A stretch of DNA of 64,000 nucleotides, from contig NZ_FPHO01000003.1 in NCBI RefSeq assembly GCF_900117455.1, positions 62,001 to 126,000 on the forward strand. The letters are read 5' to 3'. The notes under the pieces were generated by a model. That model had not been told where the DNA came from. It ran no database searches and saw only the letters and a list, made by a program, of their open reading frames with translations. This DNA is from Hyphomicrobium sp. CS1GBMeth3. Lineage in GTDB: Bacteria; Pseudomonadota; Alphaproteobacteria; Rhizobiales; Hyphomicrobiaceae. The translations under genes and the position numbers were made by a program. This document shows, piece after piece, positions 44,764 to 54,577 of this stretch (within the stretch, counting starts at the first letter, position 1; each line of letters starts with the position of its first letter).

Positions 44764-45576
44764 CTAGCTGTGCTCGATCAGGAAGTTCTCAGCCGATCCC
44801 GTGACAGCGCTCGACAGCGTCTCCGCCTCGTCCTTGAGCTGCACGCCGGAATGACCGCGCCTGCGCGCTTCGTTCATGAGGTAGAGAAGCTTGTGCGCCG
44901 CGACCTCGTAGCTCATGCCCTCGCGGCGCACGTTCGAGATGCAGTTGCGTGCTTCATCGGTAAGGCCCACGCGCGGTTTCAGCGTCATATAGATGCCCAT
45001 GCTGTCCGGGGAACTGAGGCCGGGACGCTCACCGATCAGCACCACGACCATGCCCGCGCCCAAGAGCTCGCCCACCTCGTCGCCAACTGCAACGCGCGCC
45101 TCGCGCACTATGATGAGTGGCGCAACCCGCCATTTCTGCTCCACGAGCGGAGGCAGCATGACGTCGAGGAATGCCGCCGCGTTCTCCTCTATGGCGAAAG
45201 AGGAAAGCCCGTCGCCGATCACGAACACGACGTCGTATCCCTCGGCCGGCCGCTCCATGGCGATGAGCGCATCGCGCGAAGCGTCATCCAGCCGCCGCCC
45301 CTTGTCGGGGCGCTGCAAATACGTAGGTCGGTTGCCGGCCGCGCTGTGCAGAACGCGCAAGTCGTGCCCTCGCGCAACAAGCGTTCCCTCGAGCCGCGCG
45401 ACATCGAGCTCGTGATGGACGGCGTTGCGCGCCCGCGCATGGGCAAGCTGAAACTCGAGATGCGGCTTGGTGGGCAGGCTGGTGCCGGCTCGACCGAGCG
45501 CGATCCGGGCAGGCGTGTATTGGCGAAGCTTGTCCCAAGGGTTGTTTACGACGATGGGCTTGCTGTCGTCCGACAT
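44764..45576 (-). CDS. eutC: Ethanolamine ammonia-lyase small subunit
   Basis: EutC is the light subunit of the adenosylcobalamin enzyme that splits ethanolamine into acetaldehyde and ammonia. About 270 aa from the ATG at 45576 (MSDDSKPIVVNNPWDKLRQY); a GTG at 45588, one base after the eutB stop, is an alternative. TPARIALGRAGTSLPTKPHL, VIGDGLSSFAIEENA, VVLIGERPGLSSPDSMGIY and MTLKPRVGLTDEARNCISN are typical EutC segments. It is the third gene of the permease-eutB-eutC operon. Confidence 0.95.
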   Translation of the reverse strand: MSDDSKPIVVNNPWDKLRQYTPARIALGRAGTSLPTKPHLEFQLAHARARNAVHHELDVARLEGTLVARGHDLRVLHSAAGNRPTYLQRPDKGRRLDDASRDALIAMERPAEGYDVVFVIGDGLSSFAIEENAAAFLDVMLPPLVEQKWRVAPLIIVREARVAVGDEVGELLGAGMVVVLIGERPGLSSPDSMGIYMTLKPRVGLTDEARNCISNVRREGMSYEVAAHKLLYLMNEARRRGHSGVQLKDEAETLSSAVTGSAENFLIEHS

Positions 45577-45589
45577 GACGGCGATCACC

Positions 45590-46978
45590 TCAGTGCAAAT
45601 GTGACAGCGCGCGCTGGAAAGGTTTCGGCAACGTATCGGCGAGCTTCAGCGCCTCGCTCTTTTCGAAGATGCCGACATTGAGCAACCACTCCTCGAACTC
45701 GGGCGACGGCTTGAGGCCGAGCACCTTGCGTGCATAGAGCGCGTCATGGAACGAGGTTGTCTGGTAGTTCAGCATGATGTCATCCGATCCCGGAATGCCC
45801 ATGATGAACGTAATCCCCGCGACACCGAGCAGCGTAAGCAGCGTGTCCATGTCGTTCTGATCGGCTTCGGCGTGGTTGGTATAGCAGATATCGCAACCCA
45901 TCGGCACGCCGAGCAGCTTGCCGCAAAAATGATCTTCAAGCCCGGCCCGAATGATCTGCCGGCCATCATAGAGATACTCCGGCCCGATGAAGCCCACGAC
46001 CGTGTTGACCAACAGCGGCCTGAACTTCCGCGCGACGGCGTAGGCCCGCGCTTCCAGCGTCTGCTGGTCCACACCATGATGCGCGTTCGCCGACAACGCA
46101 CTCCCCTGCCCCGTCTCAAAATACATCGCGTTATTGCCCACCGTGCCGCGCCCAAGACTTTGCGCGGCGTCATAGCCTTCCTTCAGCGTAGCAAGATTGA
46201 TGCCGAAACTGCTGTTGGCGGCTTCGGTGCCTGCGATGGACTGGAACACGAGATCGAGCGGCGCGCCGCGGTTGACCGCTTCGATGCTGGTCGTCACATG
46301 CGTCAACACGCACGACTGCGTTGGAATGTTGTAGCGCTGGATGATCTCGTGCAGCATTTCAATCAGCGTCGTCACGGCGGCGATGCTGTCGGTCGCCGGG
46401 TTGATGCCGATCACCGCGTCGCCGTTGCCGTACATCAACCCGTCGACGATGCTGGCCGCGATGCCGGTCGGGTCGTCTGTCGGATGGTTGGGCTGAAGGC
46501 GCGTCGAGAGACGCCCCTTCAGCCCGATCGTGTTGCGGAATTTGGTCACAACCCGGCATTTCTGGGCGACCAAAACCAGATCTTGTACGCGGCAGATCTT
46601 CGAGACGGCCGCCACTATCTCAGGCGTGAGACCCGGCGCCAGCGCCGCCAGCGAACGCTCGGTCGCCGCATCCGACAGCAGCCAGTCGCGGAACGCGCCA
46701 ACCGTCAGATGCGAAATCGGCGCAAACGCCTTGGCATCGTGATCGTCGATGATGAGGCGCGTCACCTCATCGGTCTCGTAGGGAACGACGTGCTCGGCGA
46801 GGAACACCTTAAGTGGCACATCGGCGAGCGCCATCTGAGCCGCCGCCCGCTCCTCGTCGTCCTGCGCCGCAATTCCTGCGAGATAATCGCCAGAGCGCGC
46901 CGGAGTGGCTTTCGCCATCAGCACCTTGAGGCTCTCGAAGACGAAGCGGTGGCCGCCGACAACTTGCGTATAGCTCAT
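45590..46978 (-). CDS. eutB: Ethanolamine ammonia-lyase large subunit
   Basis: This is the catalytic TIM-barrel subunit of the B12-dependent lyase. 462 aa from the ATG at 46978 (MSYTQVVGGHRFVFESLKVL), normal length; longer starts are unsupported. Family blocks are VGNNAMYFETGQGSALSANA, GVDQQTLEARAYAVAR, GFIGPEYLYDGRQIIRAGLE and GCDICYTNHAEADQNDMD. Product ammonia may feed the glutamate dehydrogenase encoded nearby. No EutA reactivase, microcompartment shell or aldehyde dehydrogenase gene is in the window. B12 must come from elsewhere. Confidence 0.96.
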   Translation of the reverse strand: MSYTQVVGGHRFVFESLKVLMAKATPARSGDYLAGIAAQDDEERAAAQMALADVPLKVFLAEHVVPYETDEVTRLIIDDHDAKAFAPISHLTVGAFRDWLLSDAATERSLAALAPGLTPEIVAAVSKICRVQDLVLVAQKCRVVTKFRNTIGLKGRLSTRLQPNHPTDDPTGIAASIVDGLMYGNGDAVIGINPATDSIAAVTTLIEMLHEIIQRYNIPTQSCVLTHVTTSIEAVNRGAPLDLVFQSIAGTEAANSSFGINLATLKEGYDAAQSLGRGTVGNNAMYFETGQGSALSANAHHGVDQQTLEARAYAVARKFRPLLVNTVVGFIGPEYLYDGRQIIRAGLEDHFCGKLLGVPMGCDICYTNHAEADQNDMDTLLTLLGVAGITFIMGIPGSDDIMLNYQTTSFHDALYARKVLGLKPSPEFEEWLLNVGIFEKSEALKLADTLPKPFQRALSHLH

Positions 46979-47012
46979 GATGTTCACTCGCCGATGGTTG
47001 TTACTCTTGCCT

Positions 47013-48443
47013 TCAATACGGCGCCTCTTCGCCCGGTGCCGCCGCCACCAGATGGTGCCGGCTGTAGATGGCGAAATAGCCGACGAAGATCGCGTAGACG
47101 ACCGCCGCACCGATCACGACCCGCGGATCCACGAGGAAGCCCGCCACAACGGCCGCGCAGGCGAGCACGAGCGCAACCCCCGACGTGAGGATACCCCCCG
47201 GCGTCCTGTAGGGACGCGCGAGATCCGGCTCACGAATGCGCAACGCGATGTGCGACGCCATCATCATGACATAGGATATCGTAGCTCCGAATACAGCAAT
47301 GAGGATCAGCAGATCGCCCTGACCGGAAAGTGAAAGTAGGAAGCCGATGATTCCGGGCACGATCAGCGCCACGTAAGGCGTCTTACGGCTGCCGGTAAGC
47401 GACAGCGCGCGTGGCAGATAGCCGGCCCGCGACATCGAGAAGATCAGCCTCGAATACCCGTAGATGATCGAGAAGAAGCTCGCGATCAGGCCCGCGAGAC
47501 CGACGAAGTTCACGAACCGGCTGATCCACGTCGGCCCGCCGTAGACCTTCGAAGATTCGAGCGCGGCGACCAGCGGATTTCCCGAATCCTTGAGCGCGTC
47601 GGCTCCCGCCCCGCCCGGACCGAACGTCAGAATCAGCGCGCAGAAAGCCAGCAGCACGAACATGCCGCCAATCAGCCCGCGTGGCAGATCCCGCTTGGGA
47701 TCGGACGTTTCCTCGGCCGCAAGCGGCACACCCTCGATGGCGAGGAAGAACCAGATTGCATAGGGAATGGCCGCCCAGATGCCGATATACCCGAACGGCA
47801 GGAACGGACTGGCGCCGGCTGCATCCGTTGCCGGAATGTCGAACAGGTTGTTCACATCAAAATGGGGGATCATCGCTAGCACGAACACGATCAGTGCGAC
47901 GACGGCTAGCGCAGTGATGGCGAAGATGAGCCGTAACGCTTCGCCGGCGCCGTAAAGGTGTATACCGAGAAACACCGCGTAGAATCCCAGATAGACGGTC
48001 CACCCATCGATGCCGAACAGCGAGTTGCAGTAGGCTCCGATGAAGACCGCGATCGCCGCAGGCGCAATGGCATATTCCATCAGGATGGCAACACCGCAGA
48101 GAAAGCCGCCCCACGGACCGAAGGCGCGCCGCGCGAAGCCAGAGCCGCCACCGGCCGTCGGGGCGATCGTCGCCAGCTCTGCAAGCGCGAAGCACATGCA
48201 GGTGTACATGGTCGCCATGAGTAGCGAGGCGACGAACAGTCCGCCCCATCCGCCCTGAGCGAGGCCGAAGTTCCAGCCAGCGAAGTCACCTGAGATAACG
48301 TACGCCACGCCGAGGCCCACGAGCAGGAGCCAGCCCGCCGCCCCGCGCTTGAGCTGCCTGTTCTCGAAATACTCTCGTCCGACCTTTTCGTATTCGACAC
48401 CGGCATGTCCTGCTTCAACTCCGGGCTGTCCTGCGGATTCCAT
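47013..48443 (-). CDS. Ethanolamine permease (APC superfamily)
   Basis: 476 aa with about twelve transmembrane helices. LKRGAAGWLLLVGLGVAYVI, GDFAGWNFGLAQGGWGGLFV and FALAELATIAPTAGGGSGFA resemble the ethanolamine/amino-acid transporter subfamily of APC proteins (EutP/Eat type). FFLAIEGVPLAAEETSDPKR is the conserved central motif. It is the first gene of the operon with eutB (34 bp gap) and eutC, which makes ethanolamine the likely substrate. The N-terminal about 30 residues are a cytosolic tail. Confidence 0.9.
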   Translation of the reverse strand: MESAGQPGVEAGHAGVEYEKVGREYFENRQLKRGAAGWLLLVGLGVAYVISGDFAGWNFGLAQGGWGGLFVASLLMATMYTCMCFALAELATIAPTAGGGSGFARRAFGPWGGFLCGVAILMEYAIAPAAIAVFIGAYCNSLFGIDGWTVYLGFYAVFLGIHLYGAGEALRLIFAITALAVVALIVFVLAMIPHFDVNNLFDIPATDAAGASPFLPFGYIGIWAAIPYAIWFFLAIEGVPLAAEETSDPKRDLPRGLIGGMFVLLAFCALILTFGPGGAGADALKDSGNPLVAALESSKVYGGPTWISRFVNFVGLAGLIASFFSIIYGYSRLIFSMSRAGYLPRALSLTGSRKTPYVALIVPGIIGFLLSLSGQGDLLILIAVFGATISYVMMMASHIALRIREPDLARPYRTPGGILTSGVALVLACAAVVAGFLVDPRVVIGAAVVYAIFVGYFAIYSRHHLVAAAPGEEAPY

Positions 48444-48721
48444 GGCGATCCCCTTGAAATAATTGTCGTTTTATTTTTTTCTGGAGGGCAGCATCCATCG
48501 TCCGGTCCAGGCGGTTTCAAACACGCCAGCACGGAAGCAATTGGCTATTTTTCGCTGTTCGCCGGTCCCTGCCGGGCAGGAGCTACAGTTCCAGTACCTA
48601 AGAACGCTAATCCTGCGCTATTATGTCGTCTATCCAATTTCGGCACGCGCACCGGCTGTCCGACTTTAGAACAAGAAACGGAGACAGCACGGGGGATTGC
48701 GGCAGCTGAGGCGAACGTCGG
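48444..48721. promoter_or_regulatory. Divergent control region of the eut operon and AraC-type regulator
   Basis: This 278 bp stretch separates the permease start and the divergent regulator gene. It is AT-rich near 48465 (TTTTATTTTTTTCTGG) and contains a short dyad CCTGCCGGGCAGG near 48570. The binding site of the AraC-type protein is expected here but could not be fixed. Confidence 0.45.
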
Positions 48722-49732
48722 ATGGGGATGCTGACCGATCACAACGGCTTGCACGCAGGCCCGCCGTGCGGCGAGGCGAGGCCCATTTGCGCCGCCAGCA
48801 CGCACGACATCGACGAGCAGGCCGCGCTGCTGCGCGGCTGGAACCAGACGTACGATCAGATCTCGGCCGGCCCCTTCGAAGGCGCGCTGCTCGAAACGCA
48901 GCTCGCCAGCGTGCACCTCTTTCGCGAGGTCACCAGCAACGCCTTGCATCAGACCGGCGCGCTGCCCACGGGAACTATTGCCGTCGGCGTACCGCTCGCA
49001 TTGCGCGGCAACGCGACCTTCTGCGGCCGCGCCTGCAACGGCGCGCAATTGCACGTTTTCTCCGGCAACGACGCCTTCGAATTTCTCTCGCCGTGCGGCC
49101 TCGATATCGCGGGCTTCGTTCTGGCCGAGAGCGACCTGTGCTCTGCGCTGACTGCGGATGAGGTGGAAACACTCATTCCAACGCTTGCGTCCCCTCACCT
49201 CAGGGCAGCGGATCACGGCGCAGCGTTTCGCTTACGCCGCATATTTACCGACGTTTGCGAGGTCCTGATGCAATCTCCGGATGTCATGCACGATCCCGCC
49301 CGCTTTTCATCTATGTCGCGCGACGTAATCGCTGCCCTCGCGACAGCCTTGGACCATGCTCAGGATCCCGGCTCCGATGGGATGTCTCCTGCCAGACGGG
49401 CCTCCATCGTGCGCCAGGCACGCGATCTCGTAACCCAGTCCCCGGATGCCTATACGCGCGTCGAAGAATTATGTCGGACGCTCGGCGTCAGCCGTCGCGC
49501 GCTTCAATATTCGTTTCAGGAAACGCTAGGCCTCAAGCCGTCGACCTACTTGCGGGCCGTGCGCATGAACGGCGCCCGTCGCGCCATGAAGGAGGCGAGC
49601 TCGGTCGCCGAGGCGGCAACGCTGTGGGGCTTCTGGCACTTCGGCCGCTTCGCGCGGGATTACAAGGCGATGTTCGGGGAGCTGCCCTCGGAAGCATTCC
49701 GGCGCGTCCACGGCATCTCCACGGCGCAATAG
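48722..49732 (+). CDS. AraC-family regulator, EutR-like
   Basis: 336 aa. The C-terminal AraC/XylS DNA-binding domain has two helix-turn-helix units: VEELCRTLGVSRRALQYSFQ, then GLKPSTYLRAVRMNGARRAM and ATLWGFWHFGRFARDYKAMF followed by GELPSEAFRR. The N-terminal about 220 residues (AALLRGWNQTYDQISAGPFE) resemble the sensor part of EutR, the activator of ethanolamine genes. It is divergent from the permease-eutBC operon. Activation by ethanolamine plus B12 is known for enteric EutR and is only inferred here. Confidence 0.88.
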   Translation: MGMLTDHNGLHAGPPCGEARPICAASTHDIDEQAALLRGWNQTYDQISAGPFEGALLETQLASVHLFREVTSNALHQTGALPTGTIAVGVPLALRGNATFCGRACNGAQLHVFSGNDAFEFLSPCGLDIAGFVLAESDLCSALTADEVETLIPTLASPHLRAADHGAAFRLRRIFTDVCEVLMQSPDVMHDPARFSSMSRDVIAALATALDHAQDPGSDGMSPARRASIVRQARDLVTQSPDAYTRVEELCRTLGVSRRALQYSFQETLGLKPSTYLRAVRMNGARRAMKEASSVAEAATLWGFWHFGRFARDYKAMFGELPSEAFRRVHGISTAQ

Positions 49733-49879
49733 TTCGCCGAGCGTTTACCGAGACGACGGCCTAGTCCACCCGGAGAATTGCCGAGCACGAGACGCACGCG
49801 GTAGGCTCTTGCGCACCTTCCGAGCCCGGCTCACGCAACCGGGTTAGCCGACAATCATCTCCCTGCTCGAGAGCTCGCC

Positions 49880-51163
49880 ATGACCACCCTTGGGACGTCG
49901 CTTTCCTATGTCACAGGCTCGACGAGCGGGCCATGGAGCACCTATCTCTCCCAGGTCGATCGCGTCATTCCGCACCTCGGCGGTCTCGCCAGATGGGCTG
50001 ATACCCTGAAGCACCCTAAGCGAACACTGATCGTCGACATCCCGATCGAGATGGACGACGGTACGGTGAGACACTTCGAAGGCTTCCGGGTTCAGCACAA
50101 TCTCTCGCGCGGCCCCGGTAAGGGCGGCGTCCGCTACCATCCCGCCGTTTCGCTGGAGGAGGTGATGGCACTTGCCGCCTGGATGACGGTCAAGACCGCG
50201 GCGGTCAACCTGCCCTTCGGCGGCGCCAAGGGGGGCATTCGCGTCGATCCCGCAACATTGTCCCCGAACGAGCTTGAGAAGCTGACCCGGCGCTACACAA
50301 GCGAGATCGGGGTCGTCATCGGACCGCAGAACGACATCCCGGCGCCCGACGTCAATACCAACGCCCAGATCATGGCCTGGATGATGGACACGTACTCCCA
50401 GAACCTTGGCTTCACCGCCACCGGCGTCGTGACGGGAAAACCCATCCACCTCGGCGGCTCGCTCGGACGCGTCACCGCAACGGGCCGCGGCGTGTTCGTG
50501 ACCGGGCGGGAGGCGGCCGGGCGCCTCGGCCTGGATCTGGCGGGCGCGCGTGTCGCAGTGCAGGGCTTCGGCAACGTCGGCGCGACGGCGGCGGAGTTGT
50601 TTGCAAGCGTGGGGGCAAAGATCGTCGCCGTCCAGGACGAGAGAACGACGCTGTTCGACGATAACGGCATCAACGTCACGCCCGCCGGACGAGAACCTGA
50701 TCTCAAAGCGCGTCGCGTTGATCATTTGCGAGGCGAAGCGATATCGCGCGAAGCCTTCTGGGACGTCGCGTGCGACATCCTCGTGCCGGCCGCGCTCGAA
50801 GGGCAGCTCACGGCGGAGCGCGCGCGCCGGGTTACGGCGAAGCTGGTTCTCGAGGGCGCAAACGGCCCGACACTTCCCGAGGCCGATGACGTGCTTGCCG
50901 AACGCGGCATCCTGGTCGTGCCCGACGTGATCTGCAACGCCGGCGGCGTCACCGTCAGCTACTTCGAGTGGGTGCAGGATTTCTCGAGCTTCTTCTGGAC
51001 CGAGGACGAAATAAATGCCCGCCTCGACCGGATCCTCGTCGAGGCCTTGCGCAGAATATGGGACCTTGCCGAGAGCAAGCGCATTTCGCTGCGCACGGCA
51101 ACTTTCCTGCAGGCCTGCGAACGAATCCTGATGGCCCGGCAGGAGCGCGGGCTCTACCCCTGA
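49880..51163 (+). CDS. Glutamate dehydrogenase (Glu/Leu/Phe/Val dehydrogenase family)
   Basis: 427 aa, hexameric-type enzyme interconverting 2-oxoglutarate plus ammonia and glutamate. [34 protein letters not shown] (catalytic Lys region), [20 protein letters not shown] and [20 protein letters not shown] (NAD(P)-binding Rossmann motif) are present; the C-terminus [20 protein letters not shown] is typical. Coenzyme preference is probably NAD(H) but not provable. It lies between the ethanolamine and urea gene sets, both ammonia producers, which suggests ammonia assimilation or glutamate catabolism. Confidence 0.94.
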   Translation: MTTLGTSLSYVTGSTSGPWSTYLSQVDRVIPHLGGLARWADTLKHPKRTLIVDIPIEMDDGTVRHFEGFRVQHNLSRGPGKGGVRYHPAVSLEEVMALAAWMTVKTAAVNLPFGGAKGGIRVDPATLSPNELEKLTRRYTSEIGVVIGPQNDIPAPDVNTNAQIMAWMMDTYSQNLGFTATGVVTGKPIHLGGSLGRVTATGRGVFVTGREAAGRLGLDLAGARVAVQGFGNVGATAAELFASVGAKIVAVQDERTTLFDDNGINVTPAGREPDLKARRVDHLRGEAISREAFWDVACDILVPAALEGQLTAERARRVTAKLVLEGANGPTLPEADDVLAERGILVVPDVICNAGGVTVSYFEWVQDFSSFFWTEDEINARLDRILVEALRRIWDLAESKRISLRTATFLQACERILMARQERGLYP

Positions 51164-51234
51164 ACCAAAGCACCCTCGGAGCCTGCCTGCGCGAGACGCA
51201 AGCGACCGAGCCGCCCTCAGGCGAACTAGGGCGC

Positions 51235-51408
51235 CTAGTTTGCCATCTGCCGCGAGGCCTTCCAGGCGGCCAGGTCTATGACCTGTGCGCTGTGATGACT
51301 CGGAAGGGAAAGCATCAGCACCTTGCGGCGCATCCTTTCCCGATAGCTCTCCACCAGGTACCAGACAGGCGCCCCATACACGAGGAAGCCGTCGCCGTCC
51401 TTGGACAT
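51235..51408 (-). CDS. Possible small protein, unknown function
   Basis: 57 codons starting MSKDGDGFLVYGAPVWYLVE with GGAG seven bases upstream. The sequence continues SYRERMRRKVLMLSLPSHHS and ends VIDLAAWKASRQ. It has no signal peptide, cysteine or known motif. The ribosome site and amino-acid usage make it plausible but unproven. The remainder of 51164-51551 holds nothing recognisable. Confidence 0.45.
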   Translation of the reverse strand: MSKDGDGFLVYGAPVWYLVESYRERMRRKVLMLSLPSHHSAQVIDLAAWKASRQMAN

Positions 51409-51551
51409 GGCTGAACTCCGTGCAGCTTGCCCATCGATCACAACGCTTCAGGTGAGTCGCCGCAAGTGCCTTCGGGCCACAATGCGAACTGCAACCCGCC
51501 GCACCGGCCGGAGGCCTCGTCAGGCCCGCGACCGATCGCGGCGGAACAACC

Positions 51552-53717
51552 TCAGGCCTTCAGCAGCTCGGGCTTGATCGGCTGCTTGTAAAGGCGAACG
51601 CCCGTCGCGGCATAAACGGCGTTGAGCACCGCAGGCGCCAGCGCGCACGTGCCGGGCTCGCCGATGCCGCCGGGATCGGCGCTGCTCTTCACGACCTCCA
51701 CCTCGATCTTGGGAATCTCGTCGAGACGCATGACGCGATAGGTATCGAAATTCGACTGCTCGACGCGCCCGTTCTTGAGCGTGATCTCGCCCCACAGAAC
51801 GGCCGTCACCCCGAAGATGATGCCGCTTTGCATCTGCGCCACGATGATGTCCGGGTTGACCGCGATCCCCGTGTCCACGACGCACACGACGCGATCGACG
51901 TGCACCTCCCCGTCTTCGGCCACGGTCACCTCGGCCACCTGCGCGATATAGCTCGCCATCGCTTTCATGACCGATACGCCGCGCCCCTTGCGAGCCGGAA
52001 GCGGCTTATCCCAGCCCGAGATCTCTGCGGCACGCTCCAGCACATGGAGCGCGCGGGGAGATTTTCCGAGATGCGCCCGGCGGAACGCCACCGGATCCTG
52101 CTTGGCCGCCGCCGCCAGCTCGTCGACAAAGCACTCGACGACGTAGCCGTTGCGCGTCGGCCCGACGCCACGCCAGAACGCCGTCGGAATGCCTGGCGGC
52201 TCTTCCCGCACGTAGTCAACTTTGAAGTTCGGGATATCGTATTCGAGGTCGATCGCACCATCGACGATATCGAAGTCGATGCCGTCCTTGAACGCCGGCG
52301 GAGCAAACCGCGCCACGATCGACGGCCCCACGATGCGATGGTTCCAGGCGGCGATCTTGCCATTCGCGTCGAGGCCAGCGCTGATCCGGTCGTAATAATA
52401 GGGCCGGTACATGTCGTGCTGGATATCCTCCTCGCGGCTCCAGATGACCTTGACCGGATCCTTAGACTGCTTGGCGATCAAAGCCGCCTGCAGGATGAAA
52501 TCGAACTCGAGCCGCCGCCCGAACCCGCCGCCGAGCAGGTGATTGTGAATACGCACCTTCTCCGCGTCGAGACCGAGCGCCTTGGCGACAACGGTCTGCG
52601 CAATGGTGGGAATTTGCGTGCCCACCCAGATGTCGCATCCGCCGGGTGTCACATGAACGGTGCAGTTCATGGGCTCCATCGTGGCGTGCGCGAGAAACGG
52701 GTTCTCGTACGTGCTGTCGACCTTCGTTACGGCGCCACCCAGAGCGCCCACCGCATCGCCGACCGATTGCGCCACGACGCCGTCGCGCTCCGCCGCTTTG
52801 GCCAATGCGGCGACGATGTCCTCGGTCGACATCGTGGCCAGCGCGCCGTCGTCGAATTGCGGCGCAGCCGCCTCGAGGCCCATCCGCGCGGCCCAGTAGT
52901 GATCAGCGATGACCGCTACGGCATCGTCCAGCTTGGCCACCTGACGTACGCCGGGCACGGCTAGCGCCGCCGCCTCATCCACCGAGGCGAGCTTGCCGCC
53001 AAACACCGGCGAGGCCGCCACCGCAGCAACCTTCATGCCGGGGACCTTGGCGTCGATCCCGAACATCGCGGTGCCGTCGACCTTCCCGGGCGAATCCGTG
53101 CGCCGGGCAGAGGTGCCGATGACGCGGAACTTGCTCGGGTCCTTGAGCGCGACGTTGGTCGGCACAGGCAGCTTGGCCGCATCGTCGACCAGCGTCCCGT
53201 AGCCGACGCGCCGACCGCTGGCCGCGTGCACCACCTCGCCGGCTTCTGTTGTGAGCGCCTGCGCTTCGACGCCAAGCTGCGCAGCGGCAGCCGCAACCAG
53301 CATCTGCCGTGCGGCAGCCCCCGCTTCGCGCATAGGCTTGTAAAAGCCGCGCACCGCGGTCGACCCGCCGGTGATCTGCGCATTGAAGTTGCTCGGGTTG
53401 CCGTAGAGCTTGTCGCTTGCCGGCGCATGATCGACGCGGATCTGGCTCATGGCGACGTCCAGCTCTTCCGCAACCAGCATCGGCAGCGCCGTATAGGTTC
53501 CTTGCCCCATCTCGATCGACGGCGAGACGACCGTCACTACGCCGGACCTGTCGATGCGGATGAAGGCGTTGGGCGCGAAGGGGCCGGACGCGTCATCCGT
53601 GTCCGCCGCATGGCTTTCCGGCACCCAACCGATGATCAATCCGCCGCCAACGGCCGCGCTGACCTGAAGAAAGCTGCGACGCGAGAGGCTAGACACATAA
53701 TTACGAAGCGCAGTCAT
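51552..53717 (-). CDS. Molybdopterin-binding subunit of a xanthine-dehydrogenase-family oxidoreductase (IorB-like)
   Basis: 721 aa from the ATG at 53717. The N-terminus SLSRRSFLQVSAAVGGG is a twin-arginine signal (RRSFLQ), so the folded enzyme goes to the periplasm. EMGQGTYTALPMLVAEELDV, NPFLAHATMEPMNCTVHV, GGGFGRRLEFDFILQAALIA and the C-terminal GGIGEPGTCALAPAVLNAVY (active-site Glu region) match isoquinoline 1-oxidoreductase/aldehyde-oxidase beta subunits. It binds molybdopterin cytosine dinucleotide and hydroxylates aldehydes or N-heterocycles; the substrate is unknown. It is coupled to the 2Fe-2S subunit gene upstream. Confidence 0.92.
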   Translation of the reverse strand: MTALRNYVSSLSRRSFLQVSAAVGGGLIIGWVPESHAADTDDASGPFAPNAFIRIDRSGVVTVVSPSIEMGQGTYTALPMLVAEELDVAMSQIRVDHAPASDKLYGNPSNFNAQITGGSTAVRGFYKPMREAGAAARQMLVAAAAAQLGVEAQALTTEAGEVVHAASGRRVGYGTLVDDAAKLPVPTNVALKDPSKFRVIGTSARRTDSPGKVDGTAMFGIDAKVPGMKVAAVAASPVFGGKLASVDEAAALAVPGVRQVAKLDDAVAVIADHYWAARMGLEAAAPQFDDGALATMSTEDIVAALAKAAERDGVVAQSVGDAVGALGGAVTKVDSTYENPFLAHATMEPMNCTVHVTPGGCDIWVGTQIPTIAQTVVAKALGLDAEKVRIHNHLLGGGFGRRLEFDFILQAALIAKQSKDPVKVIWSREEDIQHDMYRPYYYDRISAGLDANGKIAAWNHRIVGPSIVARFAPPAFKDGIDFDIVDGAIDLEYDIPNFKVDYVREEPPGIPTAFWRGVGPTRNGYVVECFVDELAAAAKQDPVAFRRAHLGKSPRALHVLERAAEISGWDKPLPARKGRGVSVMKAMASYIAQVAEVTVAEDGEVHVDRVVCVVDTGIAVNPDIIVAQMQSGIIFGVTAVLWGEITLKNGRVEQSNFDTYRVMRLDEIPKIEVEVVKSSADPGGIGEPGTCALAPAVLNAVYAATGVRLYKQPIKPELLKA

Positions 53718-53718
53718 A

Positions 53719-54189
53719 TCACTCTCCCGAAGCGCCGACGGACTTGGCAGCGTCTTTGATGGCCTCACGAATGCGCACATAGGTGCCACACCGACAGATG
53801 TTGCCCGACATGGCTTGGTCGATATCGCTATCGCTAGGCGCCGGGTTCCCCATCAACAGCGCCGTCGCCGACATGATCTGACCCGACTGGCAATAGCCGC
53901 ACTGGGGTACGTCGAGCTTCAACCACGCCGTCTGGATCGCCTTGCCCTCGGCGCTCTTCCCCACCTGCTCGATCGTCATGACGTCCGACTCGGCGATCGC
54001 CCCGACGGGCGTCACGCACGAGCGCTGCGCATTGCCATCGACGTGCACCGTGCACGCACCGCATTGAGCGATGCCGCACCCGAATTTCGTACCGGTCATG
54101 CCGAGGAAATCGCGGAGCACCCAAAGCAAAGGCGTATCCTCCGGCGCATCCACCGAGATCTTTGCACCATTCAAGGAAAAACTAATCAT
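53719..54189 (-). CDS. 2Fe-2S subunit of the molybdenum hydroxylase (IorA-like)
   Basis: 156 aa with two [2Fe-2S] clusters. The N-terminal plant-type cluster uses [16 protein letters not shown] and the following SCVTPV; the C-terminal helical cluster uses [13 protein letters not shown] and [35 protein letters not shown] begins the domain. Electrons from the Mo site pass through these clusters to an external acceptor, often a cytochrome c. No FAD subunit or cytochrome gene accompanies it. Its stop is one base before the large-subunit start, so the two are translationally coupled. Confidence 0.94.
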   Translation of the reverse strand: MISFSLNGAKISVDAPEDTPLLWVLRDFLGMTGTKFGCGIAQCGACTVHVDGNAQRSCVTPVGAIAESDVMTIEQVGKSAEGKAIQTAWLKLDVPQCGYCQSGQIMSATALLMGNPAPSDSDIDQAMSGNICRCGTYVRIREAIKDAAKSVGASGE

Positions 54190-54502
54190 AGCGACCCTCG
54201 ATCGGTCAGAATTTCAGAAAAAACGCGTAGATGGCATCCTATGCATGACTGCCGCACAAGGACATGAAGCGCACCTATTCAGATTGCAGACGATTTTCAA
54301 GCGGTAGCCGCCCGGCCTTTTTTACACCCGCCGCCGGATTGGAAAAAATTCGTCCGGGCTCATGGCGAATCAAGTGTTAGCTCGGTTCATCCAACCGCGT
54401 GAGGCAAGATGCCGAGACTTCTCTGACGGCTCAGTCGGTGGCGGACCGCAGTGTCAGGTCTTGCTCGGGAGCGAGGCAAGATCCGTTTCCGAAAGGGCGC
54501 TA
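54190..54502. other. Gene-free stretch upstream of iorA-like gene
   Basis: This stretch presumably contains the promoter of the leftward iorAB-like operon. It includes T-rich GCCTTTTTTACACC near 54318. I see no coding region; a short frame near 54399 has no support. Confidence 0.35.
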
Positions 54503-54545
54503 TGAAAAATGGGTCGGGCCGGGCATGAACTCACCCCGGCCTGAC
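54503..54545 (-). terminator. Rho-independent terminator of the FMN reductase gene
   Basis: Arms GTCGGGCCGGG (54513-54523) and CCCGGCCTGAC (54535-54545) pair over 11 positions with one mismatch. On the minus strand the stem is followed by CCATTTTTCATAG. It lies 32 bp downstream of the leftward FMN reductase stop. Confidence 0.7.
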
Positions 54546-54577
54546 ACTGAATTTTCACACAGGAACGGAAGCGGCCG

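Noticed and set aside
45746..47188. 480-codon plus-strand frame over eutB
   Set aside because: It is antisense to the lyase large subunit and has a biased composition.
51828..52964. 378-codon plus-strand frame inside the molybdenum hydroxylase gene
   Set aside because: It is antisense to a gene with clear Mo-enzyme motifs and a Tat signal.
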